DNA of 56,764 nt, from positions 1 to 56,764 of the forward strand of contig CAJTFK010000025.1 of the NCBI GenBank assembly GCA_910575505.1, written 5' to 3'. Positions 42,138-50,412 of this stretch are shown here, piece after piece. The translations under genes and the position numbers were made by a program. Source of the stretch: Oscillospiraceae bacterium. GTDB taxonomy: Bacteria; Bacillota; Clostridia; Oscillospirales; Oscillospiraceae. How positions within the stretch are numbered: position 1 is the first letter of the stretch; the number at the start of each line of letters is the position of its first letter. The notes under the pieces are model-generated. The model was not told where the DNA came from and did not search any database. It worked only from the letters and a program-made list of their open reading frames with translations.

Positions 42138-43208
42138 CTATCTGAACAGTGCGGCCAGGCTCTCGGTAAAGGGCGGCCGGCAGATGCCCTTCTCCGTGAC
42201 AATGCCCGCCAGGAGACTGTGGTCCGTCACGTCGAAGGCCGGGTTATAGCACCGGACGCCGGGAAGAACCATAGGGGTCTCATACCAGAGGGAGCGGATT
42301 TCCTCCGGGTCCCGGAGCTCGATGGGGATGCGGTCCCCGTCGGGGCAGCTGAGGTCGATGGTACTGGTGGGGCCCAGGGTATAGACGGGGATGCCGTAGT
42401 GCTTCGCCAGAATGGCCACGCCGCTGGTGCCGATTTTGTTGGCGGTGTCTCCGTTGGCGGCGATGCGGTCGCAGCCCACAAAGCAGGCCTGAACCCAGCC
42501 GTTTTTCATCACCATGGAGGCCATACTGTCACAGATCAGCGTCACATCCACTCCGGCCCGGTGGAGCTCATAGCTGGTGAGCCGGGCCCCCTGAAGCAGA
42601 GGCCGGGTCTCGTCGGCAAAGACCCGGATGTACATGCCCCGTTCCGCCGCCAGCAGGAAGGGGCCCTGGGCGGTTCCGTACCTGGAGGTGGCCAGAGGGC
42701 CGGCGTTGCAGTGGGTCAGCACCCCGTCCCCGTCCTTCAGCAGGCTCAGTCCATACTCAGAGATGGCTCTGCACTTGGCAATGTCGTCCTGATGGATGTC
42801 CGCCGCCTTTTGATACAGGGCGTCCAGCAGGACGGGGCGGGGCGCGGCGGCGTGAGCCTCAGCCGTTTTCAGCATCTCACCCACGGCCCAGCCCAGATTC
42901 ACTGCCGTGGGACGGGAGGCGTTAAGCCGGGCGGCGTATTCCCGGAGCCGGGTCTGAAAGGCGGCGGGGGCCACTTCCTCAACGGACCGGGCCAGCACAT
43001 ACATGCAGTAGGCCGCGCAGATGCCGATGGCCGGGGCTCCCCGGATCCGGAGCTTTTGAATGGCCTCCACCATCTCCTCCAGGGTCCGGAGGCGAATCTC
43101 CTTTTCCTCATTGGGCAGGAGGCTCTGGTCGATGATGTACAGGGCTTCGGCGGCTTTGTCATAGCGGATGTTCTGAACATGGGTCACAGCTTTGACGGCT
43201 TCGTTCAT
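42138..43208 (-). CDS. mtnA: S-methyl-5-thioribose-1-phosphate isomerase
   Basis: 356 aa aldose-ketose isomerase of methionine salvage (in some bacteria it acts on 5-deoxyribose-1-phosphate). Motifs: RIRGAPAIGICAAYC, VLTHCNAGPLATSRYGTAQG with the catalytic Cys, FADETRPLLQGARLTSYEL and VGCDRIAANGDTANKIGTSG with the catalytic Asp. AAGGAGG precedes the ATG. No other salvage genes (mtnK, mtnB) are nearby; the adjacent short pyruvate-kinase-like gene may be functionally linked. Its stop is followed by a GAGAG-rich tract. Confidence 0.96.
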   Translation of the reverse strand: MNEAVKAVTHVQNIRYDKAAEALYIIDQSLLPNEEKEIRLRTLEEMVEAIQKLRIRGAPAIGICAAYCMYVLARSVEEVAPAAFQTRLREYAARLNASRPTAVNLGWAVGEMLKTAEAHAAAPRPVLLDALYQKAADIHQDDIAKCRAISEYGLSLLKDGDGVLTHCNAGPLATSRYGTAQGPFLLAAERGMYIRVFADETRPLLQGARLTSYELHRAGVDVTLICDSMASMVMKNGWVQACFVGCDRIAANGDTANKIGTSGVAILAKHYGIPVYTLGPTSTIDLSCPDGDRIPIELRDPEEIRSLWYETPMVLPGVRCYNPAFDVTDHSLLAGIVTEKGICRPPFTESLAALFR

Positions 43209-43225
43209 CAGAATTCCTCCTTCTC

Positions 43226-43398
43226 AGAACCTGTATTCATAGCCGGGGGATGCCGGATGGGCGGGGATTTTTTCCTGTCAGCCAGGGAGACCGTTCGCAG
43301 CCCATGCAATTCTGACGGATGGCGGGGGAAACCCACGCGGTATGGCGGAAAAAAGGCCGTTCAGACAGCGTTCAGCGGTTGTGAATACAGCTAGCTTC
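43226..43398 (+). repeat. dispersed inverted-repeat element, copy E
   Basis: Left end AGAACCTGTATTCATAGCCG, right end GGTTGTGAATACAG, then a 4-bp CTAG insertion and CTTCTT. The terminal TTA of the element's right edge supplies the stop codon (TAA) of the nitroreductase gene. It lies between nitroreductase and mtnA. Confidence 0.85.
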
Positions 43399-43923
43399 TT
43401 ATACCCGGACGATGTACCCCTCTTTGCGGGGCTTGGGCGCGGGGACGGGGCCGTCGATATAGCCCAGGACGCAGTTCCCCACCCCCCGGAGGGTCTCCGG
43501 CAGGCCCCACTTCCGCAGCAGCGCCTTGCCCTCGGGCATGTCGAAGAGCTCCATTGCCCGGTTCACCCAGCAGGAGCCGATGCCCAGGGAGGCGGCGGCG
43601 TTCATCAGGTTCCCCATGACCAGGGAGCCGTCCCGCATCCAGTTGTAGTTTTCCCCGTCGGCCAGCACCACCACGGCGGTGGGCGCGGCGAAGAAGGTAT
43701 CCGTACCGGGACAGCCCCGAATCTCGGCGTTGAGCCGGGTCATGTAGTCCAGGGTCTCCCGGTCCTGAACCACCACCATTACGGCGGATTGCAGATTCCG
43801 GCCGGAGGGGGCCCAGGTGCCGGCCTCCAGAATAGCGCTCAGCTCCTCTTCGGTAATCTGCTCCGGCTTGTATCTGCGGATACTCCGTCTTCCCTTCAGG
43901 ACCTTCAATGTCTCGTTTGTCAT
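43399..43923 (-). CDS. nitroreductase-family FMN protein
   Basis: 174 aa. KGRRSIRRYKPEQITEEELS at the N-terminus, TWAPSGRNLQSAVMVVV and ASLGIGSCWVNRAMELFD are the FMN-binding motifs of the nitroreductase fold. It would reduce quinones, nitro compounds or flavins with NAD(P)H. The ATG at 43923 is taken because the domain begins there. The last residues are encoded at the border of repeat copy E, so the original C-terminus may have been altered. Confidence 0.92.
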   Translation of the reverse strand: MTNETLKVLKGRRSIRRYKPEQITEEELSAILEAGTWAPSGRNLQSAVMVVVQDRETLDYMTRLNAEIRGCPGTDTFFAAPTAVVVLADGENYNWMRDGSLVMGNLMNAAASLGIGSCWVNRAMELFDMPEGKALLRKWGLPETLRGVGNCVLGYIDGPVPAPKPRKEGYIVRV

Positions 43924-44045
43924 CGCGGAACCGTCCTTTCCCCCGCCCTCCGGCGGCTGTTGATGGATTTTGGCAAGCTCATCATACCACATTTTCACCA
44001 AAGGTCCAAGGAATATTTTTTACAGGTCCAGACCGGAGGGCCGCC

Positions 44046-44074
44046 TTGCTTTTTCCCGGCGGACATGGTATACT
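44046..44074 (+). promoter_or_regulatory. promoter of the riboswitch-guaD transcript
   Basis: -35 TTGCTT (44046-44051), 17-bp spacer, -10 TATACT (44069-44074). A start near 44081 would put the aptamer close to the 5' end of the RNA. Confidence 0.7.
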
Positions 44075-44097
44075 GGACTCAACCAAATACGGAAAAA

Positions 44098-44208
44098 GGA
44101 CCTCATATAAGTTCGCTGACAGGCGCGAACGTCTCTACGAGCCGCCGTTTGAAAAGGCTCTGCTATGGGTGTCTGTGCGGGTATGCCCGCGCAGGCGCTC
44201 CTTTTTTA
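44098..44208 (+). promoter_or_regulatory. purine (guanine-type) riboswitch with terminator
   Basis: The aptamer starts GGACCTCATATAAGTTCGC. P2 is GTTCGC/GCGAAC, J2/3 is GTCTCTAC, P3 is GAGCC/GGCTC, and J3/1 is TGCTATGG. The loops carry complementary GGC and GCC for the P2-P3 kissing contact. The base at the specificity position is C (CTATG), as in guanine rather than adenine switches. The P1 3' strand overlaps an 11-bp terminator stem (44171-44181 with 44186-44196) followed by six Ts (44202-44207). Ligand binding should therefore favour termination. The controlled gene is guanine deaminase. Confidence 0.87.
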
Positions 44209-44257
44209 TGTCATTGGGGAAAAAACGGGACCCCTGTCCCGGAGAGAGGTGTTTTGT

Positions 44258-45532
44258 ATGGCGCTTACTATTTTAAAGGGAACCATCGTCTCCGCCCCGG
44301 CCCCGGGGCGGCTGGAGGTCACGGAGGGCGGTTTTCTGGCGGCGGAGGAGGGCCGGGTCAGCGGCGTCTTCCCCGTCCTGCCGGAGCGGTACGCCGGGGC
44401 GGCGGTGGAGGACTGGGGGGACGCCCTGATTCTCCAGGCCCCCATGGACCTGCACCTTCACGCCCCCCAGTACCCCATGCGGGGCTGCGGCATGGACCTG
44501 CCCCTGCTGGACTGGCTGAACGCCTATGCCTTCCCCACCGAAGCCCGGTTTTCCGACCCGGACTATGCCCGGGAGCTCTACAGGGCCCTGGCCCGGGAGC
44601 TCATTGAAAGCGGCACCACCCGGGTGTGCATGTTCTCCTCCCTCCACCGGGAGGCCACCCTGATTCTGATGGAGGAGCTGGAGAGGGCCGGGGTGACGGG
44701 CTTTGTGGGCAAGGTGAACATGGACCGCAACGGCGGGAAGAACCTCCAGGAGACCACGGAGGAATCCCGGCGGGAAACGCTGCTCTGGCTGGAGGCCTGT
44801 CAGGACTTCCAACACATCCGGCCCATCCTGACCCCCCGGTTCATCCCCTCCTGCACCGACGAGCTGATGGATTTTCTGGGGCAGCTGGCGGCGGAGCGGA
44901 GCCTGCCGGTCCAGTCCCACCTGTCGGAGAACACCGGGGAAATACAGTGGGTAAAGGAGCTGCATCCCGATTGCAGCCAGTATTGGGAATGCTACGCCAA
45001 ATACGGCCTTTGGAACCGGCGCACCGTCATGGCTCACTGCGTCTGGTCCGATGAGAGAGAGCGGCGGGCCATGGCGGAGGCCGGGGTTCTGGCGGTTCAC
45101 TGCCCCGACTCCAACCAGAATCTCTGCTCCGGAACGGCCCCGGTGAAGACCATGCTCCGGGAGGGGGTCCGGGTGGCCCTGGGCAGCGACATCGCCGGCG
45201 GGGACCGGCTGAACATGCTGGATGTGGCCGCCTCCGCCATCCGGGCCTCCAAGGCCCGCCGCATTCTGGACAACTGGGAGACAGAATTCCTCACCGTGGC
45301 CGAAGCCTGGTATCTGGCCGTCTCCGCCGGGGCCTCCTTCTTCGGGGCCAGGCCGGGCTTCGCCCCGGGGGAGCCCCTTCACGCTCTGGTGCTGTCGGAC
45401 AGCGGCCTGCCCCGGCCGGCCAGGCCGATGACGCCGGCGGAGCGGCTGGAGCGCTGTCTGTATCACCGGCAGAGGGACGCCGTTCAGGCCGTCTGGAGCG
45501 AGGGGCGGCGGGTGTTCTCCCGAACGATGTAA
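44258..45532 (+). CDS. guaD: guanine deaminase
   Basis: 424 aa amidohydrolase converting guanine to xanthine. Zinc ligands: HLHAP (His66, His68), the PVQSHLSEN His, MAHCVW His, and GSDIAGGDRL Asp; PRFIPSCTDEL is the guanine-site motif. The ATG at 44258 follows the riboswitch terminator by 50 nt, with GAGAGAGG upstream. It is single-gene and ends in a strong terminator. The enzyme is catabolic, which makes apparent repression by guanine unexpected. Confidence 0.94.
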   Translation: MALTILKGTIVSAPAPGRLEVTEGGFLAAEEGRVSGVFPVLPERYAGAAVEDWGDALILQAPMDLHLHAPQYPMRGCGMDLPLLDWLNAYAFPTEARFSDPDYARELYRALARELIESGTTRVCMFSSLHREATLILMEELERAGVTGFVGKVNMDRNGGKNLQETTEESRRETLLWLEACQDFQHIRPILTPRFIPSCTDELMDFLGQLAAERSLPVQSHLSENTGEIQWVKELHPDCSQYWECYAKYGLWNRRTVMAHCVWSDERERRAMAEAGVLAVHCPDSNQNLCSGTAPVKTMLREGVRVALGSDIAGGDRLNMLDVAASAIRASKARRILDNWETEFLTVAEAWYLAVSAGASFFGARPGFAPGEPLHALVLSDSGLPRPARPMTPAERLERCLYHRQRDAVQAVWSEGRRVFSRTM

Positions 45533-45614
45533 GGCGGAACGCAGAACCGTCAGGCACTCGGAGCAGACGGACACAGAGACCCGGAGAGCACAGCCGCCAA
45601 CCGTAATTTGCAAA

Positions 45615-45646
45615 AAAGGCCCTGCCTCCTTCGAGGCAGGGCCTTT
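45615..45646 (+). terminator. guaD terminator
   Basis: AAAGGCCCTGCCTC pairs with GAGGCAGGGCCTTT around a short loop, flanked by A-rich and T-rich ends. Confidence 0.9.
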
Positions 45647-45649
45647 CTC

Positions 45650-45818
45650 AGGACCTGTATTCATAGCCGCGGGATGCCGGATGGGCTGAAATTTTTCCTG
45701 TCAGACAGGGAGATCGTTCGCGGCCCGCTGCAATCCTGACAGATTGCAGGGGAAACCGGCGCGGTATGGCGGGAAAAAGGCCCTTCGGACAGCGTCCAGC
45801 GGCTGTGAACACAGGTCC
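45650..45818 (+). repeat. dispersed inverted-repeat element, copy F
   Basis: Ends AGGACCTGTATTC and GAACACAGGTCC are both changed relative to copy C, and the outer GGACC/GGTCC changes are matched, keeping the pairing. The interior shows two hairpins found in other copies: CCTGTC/GACAGG and TGCAATC/GATTGCA. It starts 4 bp after the guaD terminator. Confidence 0.85.
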
Positions 45819-45885
45819 CCCTTCAAGGGGACTTTCACCCAAAAGATGAACGTCCCCGAAAAACTGACAGTGATTAAGGACAGCC

Positions 45886-46358
45886 TTATCTTGAATAGTC
45901 TGCCCCCAACGGAGATAATACCTTCGGATTCAACAGCACCCAGGCAACCGCATACTTAAAGCTCCATCATCCCGGCTGCCCTCCAAAAGACGGGCAATCC
46001 GTTCCGCCTGAGCAATATCCTCATCTCTGAGCGGATTCCCCAAAGGCAGGCACCGAGGAAATACCCGCAGCATTTTTCTGCAATCGCCGTCCCAGTTCAT
46101 GCCGCCGTTGGAAGTAGTTCCGCGGTCAACACGCCCCGCAATACGGATAGCCTCGCCTTTGGCGGTTTGAGCCTTTCCACTGGGCGGGACGAGGTCGTTC
46201 CAAAGCCATCGACACGCCTCGGTTTTGCTTTCCTCCGGCACAAGGATCGGAGAGGCCCCATCATGAAAGGCGGCCTCTCCCGCCGGTTCCACATCAAAGA
46301 TTTGGCAGAGGCGCTCCAGCCCTTCTATTCGACCGTGCAGAAACTCCGGGTCAGTCAT
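45886..46358 (-). pseudogene. hypothetical gene frameshifted near its 3' end
   Basis: The frame from 46358 encodes MTDPEFLHGRIEGLERLCQI to ...IAQAERIARLLEGSRDDGAL, then ends abnormally as SMRLPGCC. In the next frame YAVAWVLLNPKVLSPLGADY SR continues to a TAA at 45886. One A missing near 45957 (TTTAAG for TTTAAAG) would restore ...DDGALKYAVAWVLLNP. The middle contains GEAIRIAGRV and NGGMNWDGDCRKML, a pattern I associate with small uncharacterised Clostridia proteins. Its ATG overlaps the stop of the XRE regulator gene (ATGA). Confidence 0.7.
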
Positions 46359-47710
46359 TCCGCGCCTGACCCGCAGATGGAAGAACCGTCCTCCAGCATC
46401 CAGCCGCCGGGATAGGTGTCCAAAGTGTCCAGCTCCAGACCAGCCAGCTCCCCCCAGCCCTCATCCAGACCGAAGGCCCCGCCGGACCGCACCGCCGTGC
46501 GGCCATAGACGTCCCGCAGCACCGCCGCCACCCGGAACACGTCCCCGGCCTCCGCCGGGACCGCCTGGTCCGGGAAACAGAAGGTCAGGAGCTGATAGCC
46601 TCTGTCGCCGGTCCCGCCGCCGCCCAGACGCAGGCTGTCCAGAGCCTTCCACTGTTCCCCGGTAAGGGCCTCGGTCTCCTCCTCCACCACTCCCGGCGTC
46701 ACGGAGAAAACCGCCCAGTCCACCAGCTTTTTGTTCCGGAACAGGCCCACCCGGACACTCTCCAGCTCCGCCGCAGGCAGAGCGTCCCCGGAAAGCTCCG
46801 GCAGGGTTCCCGACGGGTCCCAGTCCAGCTGGCCCCGGACCTGCTCCGTCAGGGCGAAGGTCCCGTTTTCCACCGGCTTCATACCCAGGGCATAGTCCGC
46901 CCGGATCTTCGGGAAGGTCTGGCCGTAGAGCCCCGTATAGCGCTCCAGCACCTGGGTCTGCCGGGTACCGTCGGGGTAGAGAAAGGCCACGCTGAGGGTG
47001 ATGTCCTCCGCCAGGCCGCAGGTCAGGTACGCCGTAAACCGCTGGCCCTCCCTCTGCTCCGCCCGGACGGCGGGGACCTGATAACCGCCGCCCTTTCTGG
47101 CGTAAAACTCCGCCGTCATGCCCTCCACATAGTGCTTGGGCACGGCGTAAAGCTGGAAAAAGGCCTGGCTGGCAGAGGGGTCTGCGCTCACAAGCTCCGC
47201 AGAATAGTCGGCGGTGACGGCGTTCTGGGACCGCAGAAGCTCCTCCACCCGCTGGGAAATGCCGTCGATCTGCACGTTGACGTCGGTCTGAACCTGGACA
47301 ATGGAGCCTTGCAGATGGGCATAGCTTTGGGTCAGGTCCTTCAGCCGCATGTAAAATCCGGCCAGCACCCCGCAGAGACACAGCGCCGCCGCGGCTATGG
47401 CTATCTTCACCGCCGCCGGCCGCCCGGGAGACAGCCGGGGGACATACCGGGCGGCAATCTCCTCCACCAGCCTCAGCTGCGCTTCGCTCAGCTCCCCGCC
47501 GGCGGGGGCGGACTCCTCCACGCCCAGCAGCCAGCCCACGGACACGCCGAAGAGGCGGCTGAGGGCCACCAGCTTTTCCACCTCCGGCAGGGCGCTGTCG
47601 GACTCCCACTTATAAATGGACTGCCGGGACACGCTCAGCTTCTCACCCAGAGACTCCTGGGAAAGGCCGAGCTCCTTTCGCTTCTGGGCCACACGCCGGC
47701 CGGTTGTCAT
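46355..47710 (-). CDS. membrane-anchored XRE-family regulator
   Basis: 451 aa. N-terminal helix-turn-helix (residues about 5-60: VAQKRKELGLSQESLGEKLS, then VSRQSIYKWESDSALPEVEK). One transmembrane helix (about 101-122, AVKIAIAAAALCLCGVLAGF). A short coiled-coil-like stretch (QTDVNVQIDGISQRVEELL) and an extracytoplasmic beta-rich region of about 290 residues with no known domain follow. The design suggests a one-component sensor that binds DNA inside and senses outside. AAAGGAGGG precedes the ATG. The downstream overlapping gene is broken. Confidence 0.88.
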   Translation of the reverse strand: MTTGRRVAQKRKELGLSQESLGEKLSVSRQSIYKWESDSALPEVEKLVALSRLFGVSVGWLLGVEESAPAGGELSEAQLRLVEEIAARYVPRLSPGRPAAVKIAIAAAALCLCGVLAGFYMRLKDLTQSYAHLQGSIVQVQTDVNVQIDGISQRVEELLRSQNAVTADYSAELVSADPSASQAFFQLYAVPKHYVEGMTAEFYARKGGGYQVPAVRAEQREGQRFTAYLTCGLAEDITLSVAFLYPDGTRQTQVLERYTGLYGQTFPKIRADYALGMKPVENGTFALTEQVRGQLDWDPSGTLPELSGDALPAAELESVRVGLFRNKKLVDWAVFSVTPGVVEEETEALTGEQWKALDSLRLGGGGTGDRGYQLLTFCFPDQAVPAEAGDVFRVAAVLRDVYGRTAVRSGGAFGLDEGWGELAGLELDTLDTYPGGWMLEDGSSICGSGAE

Positions 47711-47847
47711 GGGGCATCCCTCCTTTGTGGGCCCAGTGTAGCAGGACTGGCGGAGAATTTTCCACCAACTTCCGGCTTTCTTTCTGCTAACCGGCAGTTT
47801 ACATCCGCTTTTTCCGCCTCAAAAAGTGCTTCTCCGGGAAGAAACAC

Positions 47848-47877
47848 AGAGGGGCGGACACACGGGTCCGCCCCTCT
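47848..47877 (-). terminator. hairpin after the XpaC-like gene
   Basis: AGAGGGGCGGAC (47848-47859) pairs perfectly with GTCCGCCCCTCT (47866-47877). On the minus strand the tail is TGTGTTTCTT, a weak T-run. No gene is seen in the 195-bp gap. Confidence 0.65.
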
Positions 47878-47905
47878 GGTCGAGAACTGCCTCCCCTCTG
47901 CCCCC

Positions 47906-49060
47906 TCACTCGTCCTCTGGGGCCGTCTGAACGGCGCTCCCGTCCAGGCCGAAGTCCTGAGCGGCGCTGCCGGTATCCCGGCGCAGCATGTGTTCCATCA
48001 CCCGGATATCCGAGTCGATGTCCATGACGTCGGCTTGATAGAGCTGGTCCAGCTGGTGTTCAAAGCCCTGAACAATGGTGTCCATGGCGGTCTCAATCCG
48101 CTGTTTGGCCTGGCGGAGGTTCTCTCCCTCGATGCCGGCGGACTCGAAAGAAGCATAGGAATTCAGCAGCTTCTGGGTGGTGGGCAGGTAGTAGTTCAGG
48201 AAGGTGCCGATGCGGTCCGCCTTTCTGGGGTCCTCCTCCACCGCCCGGAAGATTTTTGCCGTAATCTCCTCCAGCCGGTTCACCTTGGCGGAGAGAACAG
48301 GGTCCGCAATCTGGTCGTTGGCCCGGCGGATGCTTCGGAGAATGCCGGAATAGCCCTCCTCTGTCTCTCTGGGCGGCCGGGCCGTCTCCTCCTCAGCCTG
48401 GCGGACCTCCGCCTGCCGCCGCTGCCAGCCGGCCTCGACTCCGCTGCCCCGGAAGAGATAGCCCAGTTCCATGTTGACATAGGCCTTTCCCCCGAAATAG
48501 CCCTTGTCAATCATCTTCTCCAGGTCCCTGGCCACCCGCCGTTCGCTGTAGCCCAGGGTCCGGGCAATCTCCTCCACAGGGACGGCCTCCCGGTCCCCCA
48601 TCACCAGCAGATACCGGGTGTAGCGCTTCAGCGCCCGGTTCATGGAAAAGCCGCTGTACAGCATGGCGCAGCCCCCCATCAGCATGGCCAATCCCTGGGA
48701 CAGCTCCCACCAGTATCCGCCGGAGGCATCCACAATCATACAGCCGAAGACCGCCAGCGCAGCGCCGGCAATTTTCAGCAGCCATGCGTTGGATTTTTTA
48801 AGCGCCGGGGTCCTGGTGACCTTCTTGGCCGTTTTGGCGGCCCTGGAGGGCCGCCGGGCCTTGGCGGACTGCCGGTCCGCCGCCTGTCCCAGGGAAGACC
48901 GGAGGGGCGGAGCCTGCTGCGCGCTCTTCTGAACGTCGCTGCCGAAGAGCTTGAAAAACAGCAGCAGCAGTCCCAGGGGAAAGATGGAGCAGAGGCAGAG
49001 GATAATCAGGGGCCAGCTCCAGTCGCCGGACCTGTTGGGCTGTTTCTGTTGGTTCGCCAT
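47906..49060 (-). CDS. XpaC-like (5-bromo-4-chloroindolyl phosphate hydrolysis) membrane protein
   Basis: 384 aa. Membrane helices at about 15-36, 93-112 and 118-138; a basic linker (AKARRPSRAAKTAKK) lies between the first two. A winged-helix-like stretch, PVEEIARTLGYSERRVARDL, then MIDKGYFGGKAYVNMELGYL, is followed by a helical domain (residues 225-350) with FLNYYLPTTQKLLNSYASFE, the hallmark of XpaC. The family's activity is poorly defined; it often neighbours TelA, which is absent here. GGAGG lies 8 nt before the ATG. Last gene of the DUF4177-DUF896 group. Confidence 0.87.
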   Translation of the reverse strand: MANQQKQPNRSGDWSWPLIILCLCSIFPLGLLLLFFKLFGSDVQKSAQQAPPLRSSLGQAADRQSAKARRPSRAAKTAKKVTRTPALKKSNAWLLKIAGAALAVFGCMIVDASGGYWWELSQGLAMLMGGCAMLYSGFSMNRALKRYTRYLLVMGDREAVPVEEIARTLGYSERRVARDLEKMIDKGYFGGKAYVNMELGYLFRGSGVEAGWQRRQAEVRQAEEETARPPRETEEGYSGILRSIRRANDQIADPVLSAKVNRLEEITAKIFRAVEEDPRKADRIGTFLNYYLPTTQKLLNSYASFESAGIEGENLRQAKQRIETAMDTIVQGFEHQLDQLYQADVMDIDSDIRVMEHMLRRDTGSAAQDFGLDGSAVQTAPEDE

Positions 49061-49063
49061 GGT

Positions 49064-49279
49064 TTATGCCTCCTCGTCCCGGGGTTTCAGCTTCCGCTTG
49101 TTCCCCTGCTCGTCCACGATGTAGGTGTGGTCCAGCTGGCCCTTGAGATTCCCCAGCACGGAGTCGATATAGGCCCGGCGGAGGACCGCCTGCTCCGCTT
49201 TTTCCGCCTCCGTGAGACCCCCTGGGCTCTTCGCCTTCCGGGCCAGCTCATTGATGCGGCCGATCTGTTCCTGTGTCAT
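49064..49279 (-). CDS. DUF896 (YnzC/UPF0291) protein
   Basis: 71 aa. MTQEQIGRINELARKAKSPG and LTEAEKAEQAVLRRAYIDSV are the two-helix signature of DUF896, small cytosolic Firmicutes proteins linked to the SOS/YneA region in Bacillus. The ATG overlaps the DUF4177 stop (ATGA). The XpaC ATG follows 3 nt after its stop. Confidence 0.94.
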   Translation of the reverse strand: MTQEQIGRINELARKAKSPGGLTEAEKAEQAVLRRAYIDSVLGNLKGQLDHTYIVDEQGNKRKLKPRDEEA

Positions 49280-49473
49280 GCCTGTCCCCCCTGTTCCCGC
49301 TCGAAAATCAAGTCAATGGCCTTCAACATGCCGTTCACCTGTGAAGCCGGAATCCATCCGGCATAACGCCACCCCTCTGCCGCCCGGCGGAGAATGGTCT
49401 CCTGGTGGTCCAGAGACTTGCCAACAAAAACGCCCTTGTCCACCACGATTCTCTCAAACTCATATTCCAGCAT
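49276..49473 (-). CDS. DUF4177 protein
   Basis: 65 aa, MLEYEFERIVVDKGVFVGKS to KAIDLIFEREQ. The order strand, helix and HQETILRRAAEGWRYAGWIP fits DUF4177. The ATG at 49473 is preferred to a GTG at 49479 because AAGGAG is 9 nt away from it. It overlaps DUF896, so the two are translated together. Function unknown. Confidence 0.87.
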   Translation of the reverse strand: MLEYEFERIVVDKGVFVGKSLDHQETILRRAAEGWRYAGWIPASQVNGMLKAIDLIFEREQGGQA

Positions 49474-49580
49474 TCCCACTCTCTCCTTATCTCAATACGA
49501 TGCAAAAGCCCGGCATTCTTCATCAAATCAGAAATGAGGGGCAGAAATTTTATCAGGAACGGAAAACCTCTCATCATCTT

Positions 49581-49622
49581 CACTCTCAACTCTCAACTCT
49601 CCACTCTCCACTCTCCACTCTC
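49581..49622 (-). repeat. heptamer tract at the ylmH 3' end
   Basis: Six heptamer units alternate CTCTCAA and CTCTCCA on the plus strand, meeting the ylmH stop codon. On the coding strand it reads TGAGAGTGGAGAGTGGAGAG and onward. Degenerate 8-mer repeats of the AATGAGG type lie in the next 100 bp. Confidence 0.85.
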
Positions 49623-50412
49623 AGACGTAGACCTGGAGCACAATGGAAACTCTCCCCTTCCGGGTCAGGCCTCCCACCTCGCTGAGCTGGAACTTCCCGA
49701 AGCCCCGGGCAGACACCACATCCCCCGGACTGAGGAGCTTGTCCGGCTTCACGCACTCCCGCCAGTTCAGCTGCACCCTTCCGCTCTCAATGAGGGCGGC
49801 GGCCTTTCCCCGGGCCATGCGGAAGCCGGAGGCCGCCACCGCGTCCAGCCGGAGTGAGGACACCGTGTCCCGGACCTCCTTCCGCCGGACCGCGGGAATG
49901 TGGAGGTTTTCCGGCTCAATGGCCGTTACATGGAGCCTGGCCCGGCCGGCGGAAGACCAGTTTTGCAGCAGGTAGTCCGCAATGCCCTCCAATACCAGCA
50001 GATCGGCGCTGCCGGGCCCCACCAGAAGATCCCCGATCTTTTCCCGGACGACGCCCATGCCCATGAGACTGCCCAGAAGATCCCGGTGGGTCAGTTTGTC
50101 CTCCTCCCGGTACGAGGCCCGAAGGCAGCGGATGGGGGATTCGGCGTTTTCCGGCTCCAGCCAGTCCGGCAGGAACTGGAGAATCTGCCGCTCCGCTCCC
50201 TCATAGCCCCCCCGGCAGACACAGGCCGTCTCGGAGATCCCCGCCAGCCGCAGCAGGTCCAGGGCCAGCATCCGCTGTTGAGGGCTCAGAAAATCCGTGG
50301 CGGCAGGAATATTTCTCTGTTCGGCCTGCTCCGCCCTGTCCAGCACCTTGGCCAGGGTCAGACGGTCCTCGCCGGTGAGACCCAGACGGTCCAGCATCGC
50401 CCCCTTATCCAT
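49621..50412 (-). CDS. ylmH: YlmH-family S4-domain RNA-binding protein
   Basis: 263 aa. An N-terminal region (FLSPQQRMLALDLL, CVCRGGYEGAERQILQFLPD) and a C-terminal S4 domain (about 178-240: SSLRLDAVAASGFRMARGKA, then LIESGRVQLNWRECVKP). YlmH binds RNA or ribosomes and has been tied to ribosome rescue; in Bacillus it lies in the ylm cluster beside divIVA. Here it follows an ABC exporter, overlapping it by 8 nt. The ATG at 50412 has CAGGAG upstream. Confidence 0.93.
   Translation of the reverse strand: MDKGAMLDRLGLTGEDRLTLAKVLDRAEQAEQRNIPAATDFLSPQQRMLALDLLRLAGISETACVCRGGYEGAERQILQFLPDWLEPENAESPIRCLRASYREEDKLTHRDLLGSLMGMGVVREKIGDLLVGPGSADLLVLEGIADYLLQNWSSAGRARLHVTAIEPENLHIPAVRRKEVRDTVSSLRLDAVAASGFRMARGKAAALIESGRVQLNWRECVKPDKLLSPGDVVSARGFGKFQLSEVGGLTRKGRVSIVLQVYV

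Noticed and set aside
47132..49366. 744-codon plus-strand frame opposite XRE, XpaC-like and DUF896 genes
   Set aside because: Spans several real minus-strand genes and the gaps between them; no supporting start signal.
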